NCBI GenBank assembly: GCA_001664505.1
Contig: CP011806.1
Span: forward strand, 3,659,385-3,723,384
Source: Acidobacteria bacterium Mor1
GTDB lineage: Bacteria > Acidobacteriota > Polarisedimenticolia > Polarisedimenticolales > Polarisedimenticolaceae
DNA: 64,000 bases
Direction of reading: 5' to 3'
Shown here: in pieces, positions 54,030-63,500 of the stretch
How positions within the stretch are numbered: position 1 is the first letter of the stretch
Layout: each line of letters starts with the position of its first letter
The notes under the pieces: model-generated
What the model was told of the DNA's origin: nothing
The model's database searches: none
Seen by the model: the letters and a program-made list of their open reading frames with translations, nothing else
Program-made: the position numbers and the translations under genes

Positions 54030-57000
54030 ATGTGTTTCCGTTCCCTGAACATCCGTTCCACCCGGGAGGCATCGGCCCGTTCCAACCGCGGCGCCACCCG
54101 GCGCGCTGCCCTGGCGATGGCACTGCTGGCCGCACTCTGGACCGGCCTTCCGGCGGCGCTGGCCGACGACAGCATCGATCTCGCAGCCGACAAGCAGGGC
54201 ACCGAGGTTCAACTGAGCTGGACCGGCGGCTCGCCGGAGTTCCAGGTCTTCCGGGCGTCGAGTCCTGAATCGGTGGCCACCTCAGGCAACCGGATCGCCA
54301 CGGTGCGCGACGCCGGCTACAACGATCCGGCCAACCCCGCTCCCGGCGGCGTCTTCTTCTACCGCATCGAACAGAGCGTCAACTGCTTCGAGGCCCAGGT
54401 CGACACCATGACCCGGGTCCTGGAGCCGACCACCAACTACGGCAGTTCGCCGTTGCTCTCGATCAACCCGGCGCCCAACGAGGCCCGGGTGCAGCTGCGC
54501 TTCTCGCTGGACATGATCCCCGCCGGGTCGCGCGTCACCACGGCGGACCTCGAAGTGCATGAGCCGGCGGTCAGCTTCTCCACCGCGGCGCCGGTCTACC
54601 TGCTCGACGACAACTGGAACGAGTCGACGGTCACCTGGAACGCCGCACCGACCCGTGGCGCCCTGGCCTCCTCGAGCAGCGTCGATGCCGGCGACTGGGT
54701 GCGCTGGGATGTCGAGGATGCGGTGCAGCAACTGGTCGACAACGGCGGCCTGGGCAACTTCGGTTTCCAGATTGAGGCGGATCCGCTGTGGCCCGGTCTC
54801 GAACCCTCGTCGCGGGAAGGTGCCTTCCCGCCGCGGCTCTGCGTGCGCTGGGTCGACGGCAAGGGGGCGGGCATGCAGGAGATGCTGGGCGAATCCGGCG
54901 TCAACGACAGCGTCGTGGTTGCCGAGGAAGATGTCACCCATTTCAACGGCCGCACCGACGCCTCGACCTTCGCCGGCGACCCGGTGATCCAGGCGCTGGA
55001 CTACCTGATCCGCAACAAGGACGCCTTCCGGCTCGACGATCCCCAGGCTCAGCTGTTTCTGGAGCGGATCGAGGTCGACGACAACGACCCCAACGGGCGC
55101 CACGTGTTCTTCGGTCAGCGCGCCGAGAACAACGTGCGGGTCGAGATGTCGGGGATCGCGGTGCATCTGTACGAGGACGCGGTCACGGCGGTGACAAGCC
55201 GGCTGTTCACGCCGCTGCCCGAACTGGAGCCGGCGACCCTGACCGCCTGGCAGGCGGAGCAGATCGCCCTCGAGGAGTTCGATCCGAACAATCGCCGCAT
55301 CGTCGGCAACAGTGAGCTAGTGGTCTGGCATGACGATCCGTTGATCAACGGCACCGACCGGGTGGCCTTCGCCTGGCGGGTGCTGACCCGCGGGCTGATC
55401 TTCCGCAGCGAGAGCTTCGAGGAGTTCCAGTTCTACGTCGACGCCCGCACCGGCGAGCTGCTGCAGCGGGAGACCTTCCACGAAGACGCCAAGGACTTCG
55501 ATATCGAGACCGCCAACGGGACCGCGCCGGGAGGCAACAACTGCTGGAACGGCAACCGCGAGAGCGTCTCCGACGACTGGTATGACGAGAACGGCGAGAA
55601 CGGCTACGACTCAGCCAACGACCCCCAAAACGAAGGGCCCGACGCCGACGATTTCCTCCACGACACCTACGAGTACTTCTTCAACCAGCTGCAGTACGAC
55701 TCCTGGGACGGCAACGGTGACCTGCTGGAGATGATGCTCTACGTGGACACCGGCAGCGCCCACCACAACCGCAGCTGCAACCAGATGCGCTTCAGCAACG
55801 GCTGGGTGACTGACGATGTGGTCGTCCACGAGTTCGGTCACGGGGTCAACTTCAACAACAGCCAACTCAACGGCAGCAACTTCCCCGGTGCTCTCGGTGA
55901 GGCGATCGCCGACAGCTTCGCGGCGTACGCCGACCCGTCCGACCCGTGGCTGATCGCGGAGGATGTGCGAAACGGCGGGATCCGCAGCCTGGAGAACCCG
56001 CCGGATCGCAACGACCCGGACCATCGCGACGACTTCTGCACCGCGGGGGATCCCTACTGCTGCGATTCCGACGACCCCTGGCCCTGCGACAACGGCGCCG
56101 TCCATACCAACTCCGGCGTGGGCAACAAGGTCGCCTACCTGCTGGCCGAGGGAGGGCTTCACTCCGGCATCCAGGTCCAGGGCATCGGCCTGCAAAAGGC
56201 GGGGCGCCTGCTGCTGGAGCTGGCGACCGATCGCAACCAGGTCTCGTCGACCTACGCGACCTTCTTCGTGGACGCCATCGACGTGGCTCAGGATTGGGCG
56301 CGCAACGGAACCAACAACTTCACCGTCGCCGACGCCTGTGACGTGATCAACGCCTGGGCCTCGGTGGGCTACGGCACCGTCGACGGCAACTGCAACGGCC
56401 TGCCCGACGGCAACGGTTTCGACGGTGACGGGGACGGCCGGACCAACGGCAACGACAACTGCCCCAACATCGCCAACCCGGGACAGGAGGACATGGACGG
56501 CGACGGCATCGGCGACCCCTGCGATGGCAATGCTGACGGCGACGACTTCGACAACACCGAGGACAACTGCCCGCTGGTCCCCAACAACGGGCAGGCGGAT
56601 CACGACGGCAACGGTGTCGGCGACGTTTGCGACGATGCCGACGGCGACGGCGTGCTGGTGCTCGCCGACAACTGCCCGGTGAACTACAACCCCAGCCAGC
56701 AGGACCGGGATGGCGACGGCCAGGGAGACGCCTGCGATTCGGACATCGACAACGACGGCCAGTCCAACACCCGGGACAACTGCCCCCGCAACTTCAACCC
56801 GCTCCAGGAGGACAGCGACGGCGACCTAGTGGGAGACACATGCGACAACTGCCCGTCGGACCACAACCGTTTCCAGTTCGACTGCAACGGCGACGGTATC
56901 GGCGACGAATGCCAGCTCGATGACGACCTGGACGGAGTGCCCGACACCGAGGACAACTGCCGCTGCGTCGCCAACCCGGACCAGGCGTCTCGGGACGGAA

Positions 57001-57461
57001 GCTCCGGTCTGAGCTGCGACCCCTCGATCCTGATCGACCTCGACGGTCTGCGGGAGGAGGCCTTCCTGGCGCTGATCGTCGAACAGGACCTGCTGCACCC
57101 GATCGTGATCCCCTTCGGTCCCTGCACCGAGAACTGTCCCGACTGGCTGCCGGCGGAGACCTTCACCCGGGTAGACGTGACCCTGGACGGACCGCGGATG
57201 GTGCGGATCGTCGATGACCGCGGCTACGTTGTTGCGCGGTCGACGGAACTGGCGCCGGGCCAGCACCGGCTGGAGTTCAAGCCCTCGCCGACGGTGTCCT
57301 ACCTGTCGCCGGGGCGCAACGAACTGCCCTTCAGCGACGCCCAGGCCGAGCAGGTGTTCAACCTACGCACGTATCAGATCGAGATCTGGGCCGAGGACAT
57401 GAGCGTGAACCCGACCCTGGATCTGACCGTATTCGTGGAGACGACGCTGGGAACGCCGTAG
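54030..57461 (+). CDS. Exported M4 (thermolysin-like) metalloprotease with TSP type 3 repeats
   Basis: ATG 54030 has GAGGAGAAGG upstream. An export signal ([22 protein letters not shown]) is followed by a fibronectin-like module, a DNRLRE-type beta region ([19 protein letters not shown]; 95-270), a propeptide-like stretch, and the zinc protease domain: [11 protein letters not shown] with His600, Glu601 and His604, and the third ligand Glu624 in [11 protein letters not shown]. The 20-residue His604-Glu624 spacing equals that of thermolysin. Downstream are about seven calcium-binding TSP type 3 repeats (residues ~796-987; DxDxDGxxD and DNCP) and a C-terminal beta domain. 1143 aa. Probably secreted with calcium-stabilised architecture. 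A terminator follows. Confidence 0.92.
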   Translation: MCFRSLNIRSTREASARSNRGATRRAALAMALLAALWTGLPAALADDSIDLAADKQGTEVQLSWTGGSPEFQVFRASSPESVATSGNRIATVRDAGYNDPANPAPGGVFFYRIEQSVNCFEAQVDTMTRVLEPTTNYGSSPLLSINPAPNEARVQLRFSLDMIPAGSRVTTADLEVHEPAVSFSTAAPVYLLDDNWNESTVTWNAAPTRGALASSSSVDAGDWVRWDVEDAVQQLVDNGGLGNFGFQIEADPLWPGLEPSSREGAFPPRLCVRWVDGKGAGMQEMLGESGVNDSVVVAEEDVTHFNGRTDASTFAGDPVIQALDYLIRNKDAFRLDDPQAQLFLERIEVDDNDPNGRHVFFGQRAENNVRVEMSGIAVHLYEDAVTAVTSRLFTPLPELEPATLTAWQAEQIALEEFDPNNRRIVGNSELVVWHDDPLINGTDRVAFAWRVLTRGLIFRSESFEEFQFYVDARTGELLQRETFHEDAKDFDIETANGTAPGGNNCWNGNRESVSDDWYDENGENGYDSANDPQNEGPDADDFLHDTYEYFFNQLQYDSWDGNGDLLEMMLYVDTGSAHHNRSCNQMRFSNGWVTDDVVVHEFGHGVNFNNSQLNGSNFPGALGEAIADSFAAYADPSDPWLIAEDVRNGGIRSLENPPDRNDPDHRDDFCTAGDPYCCDSDDPWPCDNGAVHTNSGVGNKVAYLLAEGGLHSGIQVQGIGLQKAGRLLLELATDRNQVSSTYATFFVDAIDVAQDWARNGTNNFTVADACDVINAWASVGYGTVDGNCNGLPDGNGFDGDGDGRTNGNDNCPNIANPGQEDMDGDGIGDPCDGNADGDDFDNTEDNCPLVPNNGQADHDGNGVGDVCDDADGDGVLVLADNCPVNYNPSQQDRDGDGQGDACDSDIDNDGQSNTRDNCPRNFNPLQEDSDGDLVGDTCDNCPSDHNRFQFDCNGDGIGDECQLDDDLDGVPDTEDNCRCVANPDQASRDGSSGLSCDPSILIDLDGLREEAFLALIVEQDLLHPIVIPFGPCTENCPDWLPAETFTRVDVTLDGPRMVRIVDDRGYVVARSTELAPGQHRLEFKPSPTVSYLSPGRNELPFSDAQAEQVFNLRTYQIEIWAEDMSVNPTLDLTVFVETTLGTP

Positions 57462-57489
57462 GAGCCGAGGGCCTTTCCGGTTGTTCGAT

Positions 57490-57523
57490 GGCCGGCCCTT
57501 CATTGGAGGGGCCGGCCTTTTTT
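57490..57523 (+). terminator. Intrinsic terminator of the metalloprotease gene
   Basis: GGCCGGCCC (57490-57498) pairs with GGGCCGGCC (57509-57517) and is followed by TTTTTT. Located 28 nt after the stop. Confidence 0.92.
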
Positions 57524-57627
57524 GTGCGCGCATCCGGTAGACTCGTGCGGAACTCGGTCTGCCGTCGCAACCATTCGTCACCACGCCGGATCCCAAGTCC
57601 CGGTCCCACAGTGACACGGAGGTCTCC

Positions 57628-58437
57628 ATGCCAACCTCACCTGACCATTCCATCGACAACGTCGCCGGAGCCGCGCTGCACTATGCCCGCGAGCCCATTG
57701 CCCGCTACGGTTCTCGAGGCGAGGCTCGAAGCTTCTTCATGACGCGTCCGTTCGCCGCCAAGTTGACCGATTGCTTTGCGGAGCTGTGGCAACTTTGCCC
57801 GCTGGGCCGCGCCGAGGTCGTGACCAGCGCGGGAGCGTTCGTCCACAAACCGGGCTACCACGGGCTGGGCCGCGCCTTCGATATCGACGGCATCTTCTGG
57901 GAAGGGCGAGACTTCGTGACTCTGGACTACCCGGCGCGGCCCCGGATCTACCTTGCGATCGAGGCGGTGCTGCGCCGCCACTTCGGCACGGTGCTCAACT
58001 ACCTGTACAACTCGGCTCACCAGGATCACCTGCACATCGACGACGGAACGCCTGTGGACTTCTATCCCGAATCGGAATCCCGAGTGCTGTTTGTTCAGGC
58101 TTCCTTGACCCACCTGTTGGAAGAACCGGTGCAGATCGACGGGCGCTGGGGGCCGCAGACGTCCGCAGCGGTAGGGCGAGCGTTGACCGCGATGGGCTCT
58201 CGAGGGCGGTTGACCAGTCAGCGCACGTGGCTCAAGTTCCTCGGCGAGTGTGCCGGACGAGGGTTTGCAAGTCTGACGCCGGTGGCGCCGGATCCTCTGG
58301 ACCTGCTGCAGCGGCTCTACAACGTCGCCGAACATCACCTGGTCGACGCCGAATCGAAGAAACAGATCGAGACCGCCATCAGTGCGTTTGCGGAGCATCC
58401 CGAAACCGCGGAGTGGCTCGCGCAGTTTCAGGAGTGA
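57628..58437 (+). CDS. M15-like (extensin-type) peptidase with peptidoglycan-binding segment
   Basis: The catalytic part has the metal-binding pattern of the M15/extensin-like family: SAGAFVHKPGYHGLGRAFDI with His/Asp ligands and DHLHIDDG with the last His. A peptidoglycan-binding-like segment follows (VQIDGRWGPQTSAAVGRALT). No signal peptide is seen; GGAGG precedes ATG 57628. 269 aa. A DD- or LD-peptidase cleaving peptidoglycan stems is the likely role. It is next to, and convergent with, a tail-sheath gene, so a role in a contractile apparatus is possible but not shown. Confidence 0.8.
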   Translation: MPTSPDHSIDNVAGAALHYAREPIARYGSRGEARSFFMTRPFAAKLTDCFAELWQLCPLGRAEVVTSAGAFVHKPGYHGLGRAFDIDGIFWEGRDFVTLDYPARPRIYLAIEAVLRRHFGTVLNYLYNSAHQDHLHIDDGTPVDFYPESESRVLFVQASLTHLLEEPVQIDGRWGPQTSAAVGRALTAMGSRGRLTSQRTWLKFLGECAGRGFASLTPVAPDPLDLLQRLYNVAEHHLVDAESKKQIETAISAFAEHPETAEWLAQFQE

Positions 58438-58477
58438 GGCGCAGGGGTGGGCCCAGGAGGGGCGCGGAGGCGAGGCG

Positions 58478-59710
58478 CTAGGCGTCGGCCGTCCACTGCC
58501 CCATGCGGAAGATGACGAACTCCGCAGGCTTCAGCGGCGCGATCCCGATCTCGCAGATCAGCCGGCCGTTGTCGATATCGGTCTGGGTCATCGTCGAGCG
58601 GTCGCAGCGGACGAAGAAGGCGTGGTCGGCAGTTTGGCCCATCAAGGCGCCGTCCCGCCACAGTCCGACGAGGAAGTTCTCCACCGTTCGTCGCACCGTG
58701 GCCCAGAGGCGTTCGCCGTTCTGTTCGAACACCGCCCACCCGGTGCCCCGCTCGATCGAGTGCTCGATGTAGTCGAATAGCCGCCGCACACCGACGTACT
58801 TCCATTCCGGGTCGCTGGATATCGTGCGGGCGCCCCAGACCCGAATACCGCGTTTGTCGGAGCGGAAGTCCCGGATCACGTTGATACCCTCGGGATTGAG
58901 GACCGCCTGCTCGGCCTGATTGACGTTGCGTTCAAGTCTGACGATGCCCCGCAGCACCTCGTTAGCCGGCGACTTGTGCACCCCCCGTTCGGTATCGACC
59001 CGGGCATACAGTCCGGCGATGTGGCCGCTGGGCGGCACCGTTCGGGTATTCCCGTCGCCGGCTTTGATCTCGAGCCAGGGGTAGTAGAGAGCTGCGCGTT
59101 TGGTGTCGTAGCGTTGTCGCTGGGCTCGTACTTGCTGGATGTCGCTGCCGGCGATGGCGTCCAGAATGGCGAATCGATAGCGCGCCTGCTCGCAGTGGGT
59201 GATCAGGGCTTGTTGTGTTGTTTCGTCGGTGAAACCGGGGGCGGCGACCAGTGCGATGTAGTCAACGTTCGCGGCGTCGCCGTCCTCGTCCTCGCCCTCG
59301 CCCTCGCGGTCCCCGTCGCCTTCATCCCCGTCCTCGCCTTGGCCCTCGTCTTCGCCGCCGTCTCCGTCTTCGTCACCGGTGGTTCCGGCAGTAGGTCCCG
59401 CGGGCAGGGTGTCGAGGGTCGCCAGGGCGGCTGGAATCCCGTCGGCGTTGGCGATGGCGATGACGTAGAGGCGGCGGCCGCCGTTCTCGAAGAAGCCGCG
59501 AACCGCGTCGGTGAGAGGTTGGGGGGTGTCGCTGTCGGTGGCGAAGTGCCCGAGGAATTCCTGGAGGCTGTAGACCGGTGTCGGCGTGTTCTGCGGGCCG
59601 TGCTCAGCGATGCCGATAAGGGCTGTCGAGTGGGTGGGCACGCCATCGATGTTGCGTTGTCGAAACGAGATCTCTTCGATGTAGACACCCGGTGCGCGAT
59701 ATTCCGGCAT
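58478..59710 (-). CDS. Phage-tail sheath-like protein (contractile apparatus), orphan
   Basis: Sheath proteins form the contractile tube of phages, R-pyocins and extracellular contractile injection systems. The N-terminus PEYRAPGVYIEEISFRQRNI and the C-terminal domain (ERGTGWAVFEQNGERLWATV, FFVRCDRSTMTQTDIDNGRL, GIAPLKPAEFVIFRMGQW) are diagnostic. An inserted loop of about 45 Asp/Glu/Gly residues (residues ~110-150), encoded by a degenerate hexamer repeat, is unusual. 410 aa. No tube, baseplate, ATPase or spike gene is nearby in the window, so it is either an isolated gene or the edge of a locus beyond the window. It starts at ATG 59710. Confidence 0.92.
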   Translation of the reverse strand: MPEYRAPGVYIEEISFRQRNIDGVPTHSTALIGIAEHGPQNTPTPVYSLQEFLGHFATDSDTPQPLTDAVRGFFENGGRRLYVIAIANADGIPAALATLDTLPAGPTAGTTGDEDGDGGEDEGQGEDGDEGDGDREGEGEDEDGDAANVDYIALVAAPGFTDETTQQALITHCEQARYRFAILDAIAGSDIQQVRAQRQRYDTKRAALYYPWLEIKAGDGNTRTVPPSGHIAGLYARVDTERGVHKSPANEVLRGIVRLERNVNQAEQAVLNPEGINVIRDFRSDKRGIRVWGARTISSDPEWKYVGVRRLFDYIEHSIERGTGWAVFEQNGERLWATVRRTVENFLVGLWRDGALMGQTADHAFFVRCDRSTMTQTDIDNGRLICEIGIAPLKPAEFVIFRMGQWTADA

Positions 59711-59749
59711 GGCCGTCTCCTTGGCGGCAGCTATGGCGGCCGGCGCGAC

Positions 59750-59838
59750 TGGCCTGGCGCGGCCTAGGGCCTGGCGTGGCCCAGGGGCTTGCGTGGCCCA
59801 GGGGCTGGCCCGGCCGGCTTGGCGCTGGCCCTGGGGCC
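59750..59838. repeat. GC-rich degenerate repeat left of copy B
   Basis: Units such as GGCCTGGCG(C/T)GGCC(T/C)AGGG recur three to four times in 90 nt. It lies between the sheath start and copy B. The repeat unit is not the same as the tract near copy A. Confidence 0.75.
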
Positions 59839-59851
59839 TTATGGTATCTCC

Positions 59852-59953
59852 CCAGAAGTGGGGTCATCTCGGTGCAAGTGTGACACCTATTGCCACGCTG
59901 CGCGCACGACTCGCCACGTCCTGCGTCCTCGGTGGCATCAAACGACACACGTG
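59852..59953. promoter_or_regulatory. Conserved 100-bp element, copy B
   Basis: This is the second copy of the element at 53474-53574: CCAGAA at the left, TGTGACACCTATTGCCAC then TGCGCGCAC in the middle, GCCAC later, GGTGGCATCAAACGAC and ACGTG at the right. Length is 102 nt versus 101 nt. It sits between the divergent sheath (-) and ParD-like (+) genes. Confidence 0.65.
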
Positions 59954-59984
59954 CATCCAAACCAGAGCACTCTCCGAGAGACAC

Positions 59985-60095
59985 CCCATGGCATCCTTCG
60001 CGTCCCATGCCCCCCCGCCCCATGGCCCTCCCGGCCCCATGGCCCCCCCGCCCCATGGCGACCGTCCCATCCCACGGTCCCATGGCCCCCGTGTC
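59985..60095. repeat. CCCCATGG/CCCGCC repeat tract right of copy B
   Basis: Repeating CCCCATGG and C-runs; CCCCCCCGCCCCATGG occurs exactly at 60010-60025 and 60043-60058. G-rich on the minus strand (GGGG and GGGGGGG runs). Within the 455-nt gap 59711-60165, this and the two preceding elements account for most of the sequence. Confidence 0.85.
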
Positions 60096-60165
60096 GAGTA
60101 CCCTGCTTCCACGTCCCTTCAAACAATGGAAACCACCTGCAACTCCGCCTCCACGGAGCCGTGCA

Positions 60166-60465
60166 ATGTCCGACCAAACAGGAGCCGCCGCCCAGGCGAG
60201 AAGCCGCACCAGCCTCAACCTGTCCCTGCCGCCGAAACTGCGACAGTGGGTCGACGCACAGGTACAGAGCGGCCGTTACGGCAACGCCAGCGAGTACATC
60301 AGGGACCTGATTCGCCAGGACCAGCGCCGCGAGGCCGAACGCATCCTCGAGGAGCTACTGATCCAGGGGCTCGAGCCGACCGGCAGCCACTGGGATGACG
60401 AGCGCCCGGACTTTCAGCAGATCGCGAAGCTGCTGCAGGAAAAGAAGCAGCAGCGCTCGCCCTAG
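60166..60465 (+). CDS. ParD-like ribbon-helix-helix antitoxin, apparently orphan
   Basis: Residues ~13-65 form a ribbon-helix-helix domain: TSLNLSLPPKLRQWVDAQVQ and YGNASEYIRDLIRQDQRREA, typical of ParD. The C-terminal half (RPDFQQIAKLLQEKKQQR) would bind a ParE-type toxin. ATG 60166 has GGAG ~8 nt upstream; a longer frame upstream is low-complexity and rejected. 99 aa. No ParE or other toxin gene follows; the next gene is on the opposite strand. It may be a stand-alone regulator. Confidence 0.85.
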   Translation: MSDQTGAAAQARSRTSLNLSLPPKLRQWVDAQVQSGRYGNASEYIRDLIRQDQRREAERILEELLIQGLEPTGSHWDDERPDFQQIAKLLQEKKQQRSP

Positions 60466-60541
60466 GCAAAAGGGCGTAGACTGCGGCTCGCAGAGCCGCC
60501 TCTGTCTTGGCAACCCACGCTTCGCGGCACACTCTCAGGTC

Positions 60542-63500
60542 TCACGGGATCCGTAGGAACAAGTGATCGATGCGGACGTCGTCCGGCCGCGGGTCGGCGA
60601 CGTCTTCGTCGACGAGGCGGATCAGGATGTCGCCGGAAATGATACCGGGGATCACATCCACTTCGACAGGTCCGTCGACTTGAGGAAAGCGATAGCTGTC
60701 GATCAGGTGCCAGTTGGATCCGTCGTCGTCAGAGTAGTACCACGAGTACTTGTCAACGAAGAGGCCCTGGGTGCTGGCCTCGACGTGAAGCTCAACGTCG
60801 GATCCGGTGGGGATCGAGAAATGCCAGATGTGTTCCAGGCTGGCGGGTGAGCCGACCTCACGGATCACCTGGAACAGATTGTCCGATGCGGTCGTCTGCT
60901 CGTAGGTGCCGAATACCGAGCCTTCCACGGCAGTTTCCCCGACGGCCGGATAGTCGTCGAAGAAGCATGCGCCGGCGGTGCGAGGTTGGCCAAGGGAATC
61001 GACACCTAGGTTCTCGCCGCAGCCGGTGGTGGCGCGGACGAAGTAGTAGAGGCACTCTCCCGGTAGCGGCAACAGACTATCGTTCGCCGATGTCTCGAAC
61101 CGTTGTTCGATGACGCAGCGTGGCATCGCAAACGAGCCGGCATCCCTGCTACGCAGCAGATCGTAGCGCGTCGCGCCCCCCGTCACGGCAGGAGGATCCC
61201 ATCGGAGCGTCGTTGGGTTTACGCCGTCGAGGGTCAGGTTCTGTGCCGGGCCGGGCTCGCCCCAGGTGAAGGCATCGTCAATCGCGCAGTCACAGAGATC
61301 CCCGCGGTCGTCGTTGTCGAGGTTCTCCTGGCAGGGATTCGCTGCAAGGGGACAGTTGTCCGCTTCATCGCGCACACCGTCGGTATCTTCATCGCCGGTG
61401 CGGGCGCCGGGGCAGTAGGCACCGCCATGGCGAGAAGCCTCGGAGCCCGTCGAGCCCCCGTAGATCAGCATCTCACTGCCGGTCCATACGGCGGTCGTGT
61501 CGGTCCTCTTCTCAGGGTGGCCCAGGTAGGGAAGCCGCATCCAGTTATCGGTCACGGGATCGTAGCGCCCGGAAAACACCGGACCACGCATGACCAGCAT
61601 CTCGCTACCGGTCCAGACCGCCACATGGCCTTCGGTCTTCAGCATGTTGCAGCTCGAGGTATCGGTCCAGACGCCCGTCGCCGGGTTGAACCGGCGTCCG
61701 GTGTTGATCTCGCCGCTGCTGTCGTATCCGCCCCAGACGATCATCTCGCTCCCGGTCCACACGGCGGCGTGCCCACCTCGCGGGTGGTCAGCGTCGACCA
61801 TAGGGGTCCACGTGTCTTGGATCGGGTCGTAGCGACCGCCATCCCCAGGTGCCTGAGACAAGCCACCCCAGACGATCATCTCGGTTCCGGTCCAGACCAT
61901 TGAGTGGGTGTTACGGGGAGAGGGGGCATCCAGTGTTGCGGTGGGTTGCCAACTATCGGCGGCCGGGTCGTAGCGTCCCCCGGTGTTGAGGCTGTCTGCC
62001 GGGGCTTCGCGCCCGCCCCAAACGATCAGTTCGTTGCCGGTCCATACCGCGGTGTGGTCATAGCGTTCGTCGGGGACACCGGTGTCGCTCATCGGCGTCC
62101 ATTGATCAAGTGTCGGGTCGTAGCGGCCGCCTAGCGAAGTGGTGGACCCATGAGTCAGGGTGCGCCCGCCCCAGCTGAGCATCTCGGTCCCGGTCCAGAC
62201 GGCGGCGGCGTCGTACAGTCCGTCAGGGGCGCCGGTGACGTTCCCTTGACTCCAGCTACCGGTGGCGAGATCGAGCCGCCACAGATCGGGGTCGTCTCGC
62301 CCGCCCCAGGCGATCATCTCCGCACCGGTCCAAACGGCGGTTTGCCGGGTGCGCGAGAGCGGCAGGCCCGCCTCCATCGGGAGCCACAGGTCCAATGCAG
62401 GGTCGTAGCGTCCCCCGTTGGCCACTTCTTCCTGGGCCTCACCGGAGTAGCCACCCCAGACCACCATCTCGTCGCCGGTCCAGACGGCGGTGTGTTGCGT
62501 TCGCCGGGAGGGCGCGCCCAGCGAGGCAATCGCCGTCCAGCTATCGGAAACAGGGTCGTAGCGACTTCCATCAGAAACGTAGCCAAGGGTCGCCTCGATG
62601 CCGGCCCAGACGATCATCTCGTTGCCGGTCCACACCGCGCTGTGTTGACGACGGAAACCCGGCGCGTTCACCGTAGTTGGAAAGCTCCAGCTGTTCGCTG
62701 CCGGGTCGAAGATCCCGCCGTCGCCGAACGTAGCGCTGCCGTCCCAGCCTCCCCAGACGATCATGCGATCGCCGGTCCAGACGGCGGCGTGATGGTAGCG
62801 TCCCGCTGGTCCCACCGGCATTGCTGTCCAGCTGCCGCTGACCGGATCGAAGATCCCACCTTCCGGCGGATTGCTCTCCGCCAGATGGCCCCCCCAGACA
62901 ATCATCTCGCTGCCGGTCCAGATCGCGGTGTGCCCGGCCCGTCCGTTGATGACTGTGGTGTCAGGGATTTCCGCCCAGGTGTCACTCGCGGGGTCGTAGC
63001 GCCAGCCGTCCCGGTGGTAGAGGAAGTTGAACTCGCCGTGTGCGATCTCTTCCAACGTCCCGCCGGCCCAGACCAGCATCTCGGTGCCGGTCCATACCGC
63101 GCTGTGGCCTTCCCGCCGTCGGTATCCGGAGTTATCGAACTCGGTAGAGGTAGGAACCCAGGTGTCGGTCGCCGGGTTGTAGCGCCCGCCGGTGTACCGG
63201 GTGGGACCCCCGAACTCTCCGGAACCGGTCCCGCCGAAGACGATCATCTCGGTGCCGGTCCACACGGCGCTGTGGTTTGCGCGAGGACCGGGAGCATTCA
63301 CGCCGGTCATCGGGTACCAGGTGTCGGTGGCCGGGTCGTAGCGTCCGCCGAACTCCACCAGGTCCGTCAAGTCCCGCCCGCCGTAGACGATCATCTCGCT
63401 ACCGGTCCAGATTGCCGTGGCGTCGTGCCGAGGGGTCGGTGCCGGGCTGAGCCGGCGCCAGGTGTCGTCGGTGCAGGTGTTCTCCTGGGAGGGTTGGCCT

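Noticed and set aside
53364-54212. Upstream extension of the kinase-TPR gene to 54212
   Set aside because: The added part is Gly/Leu/Arg repeat sequence on the reverse of the same tract; the zinc ribbon at 53363 is the natural start.
58478-59710. Prophage
   Set aside because: Only a sheath gene is present; no terminase, capsid, portal, integrase or lysis genes are in the window, so a prophage call is not supported.
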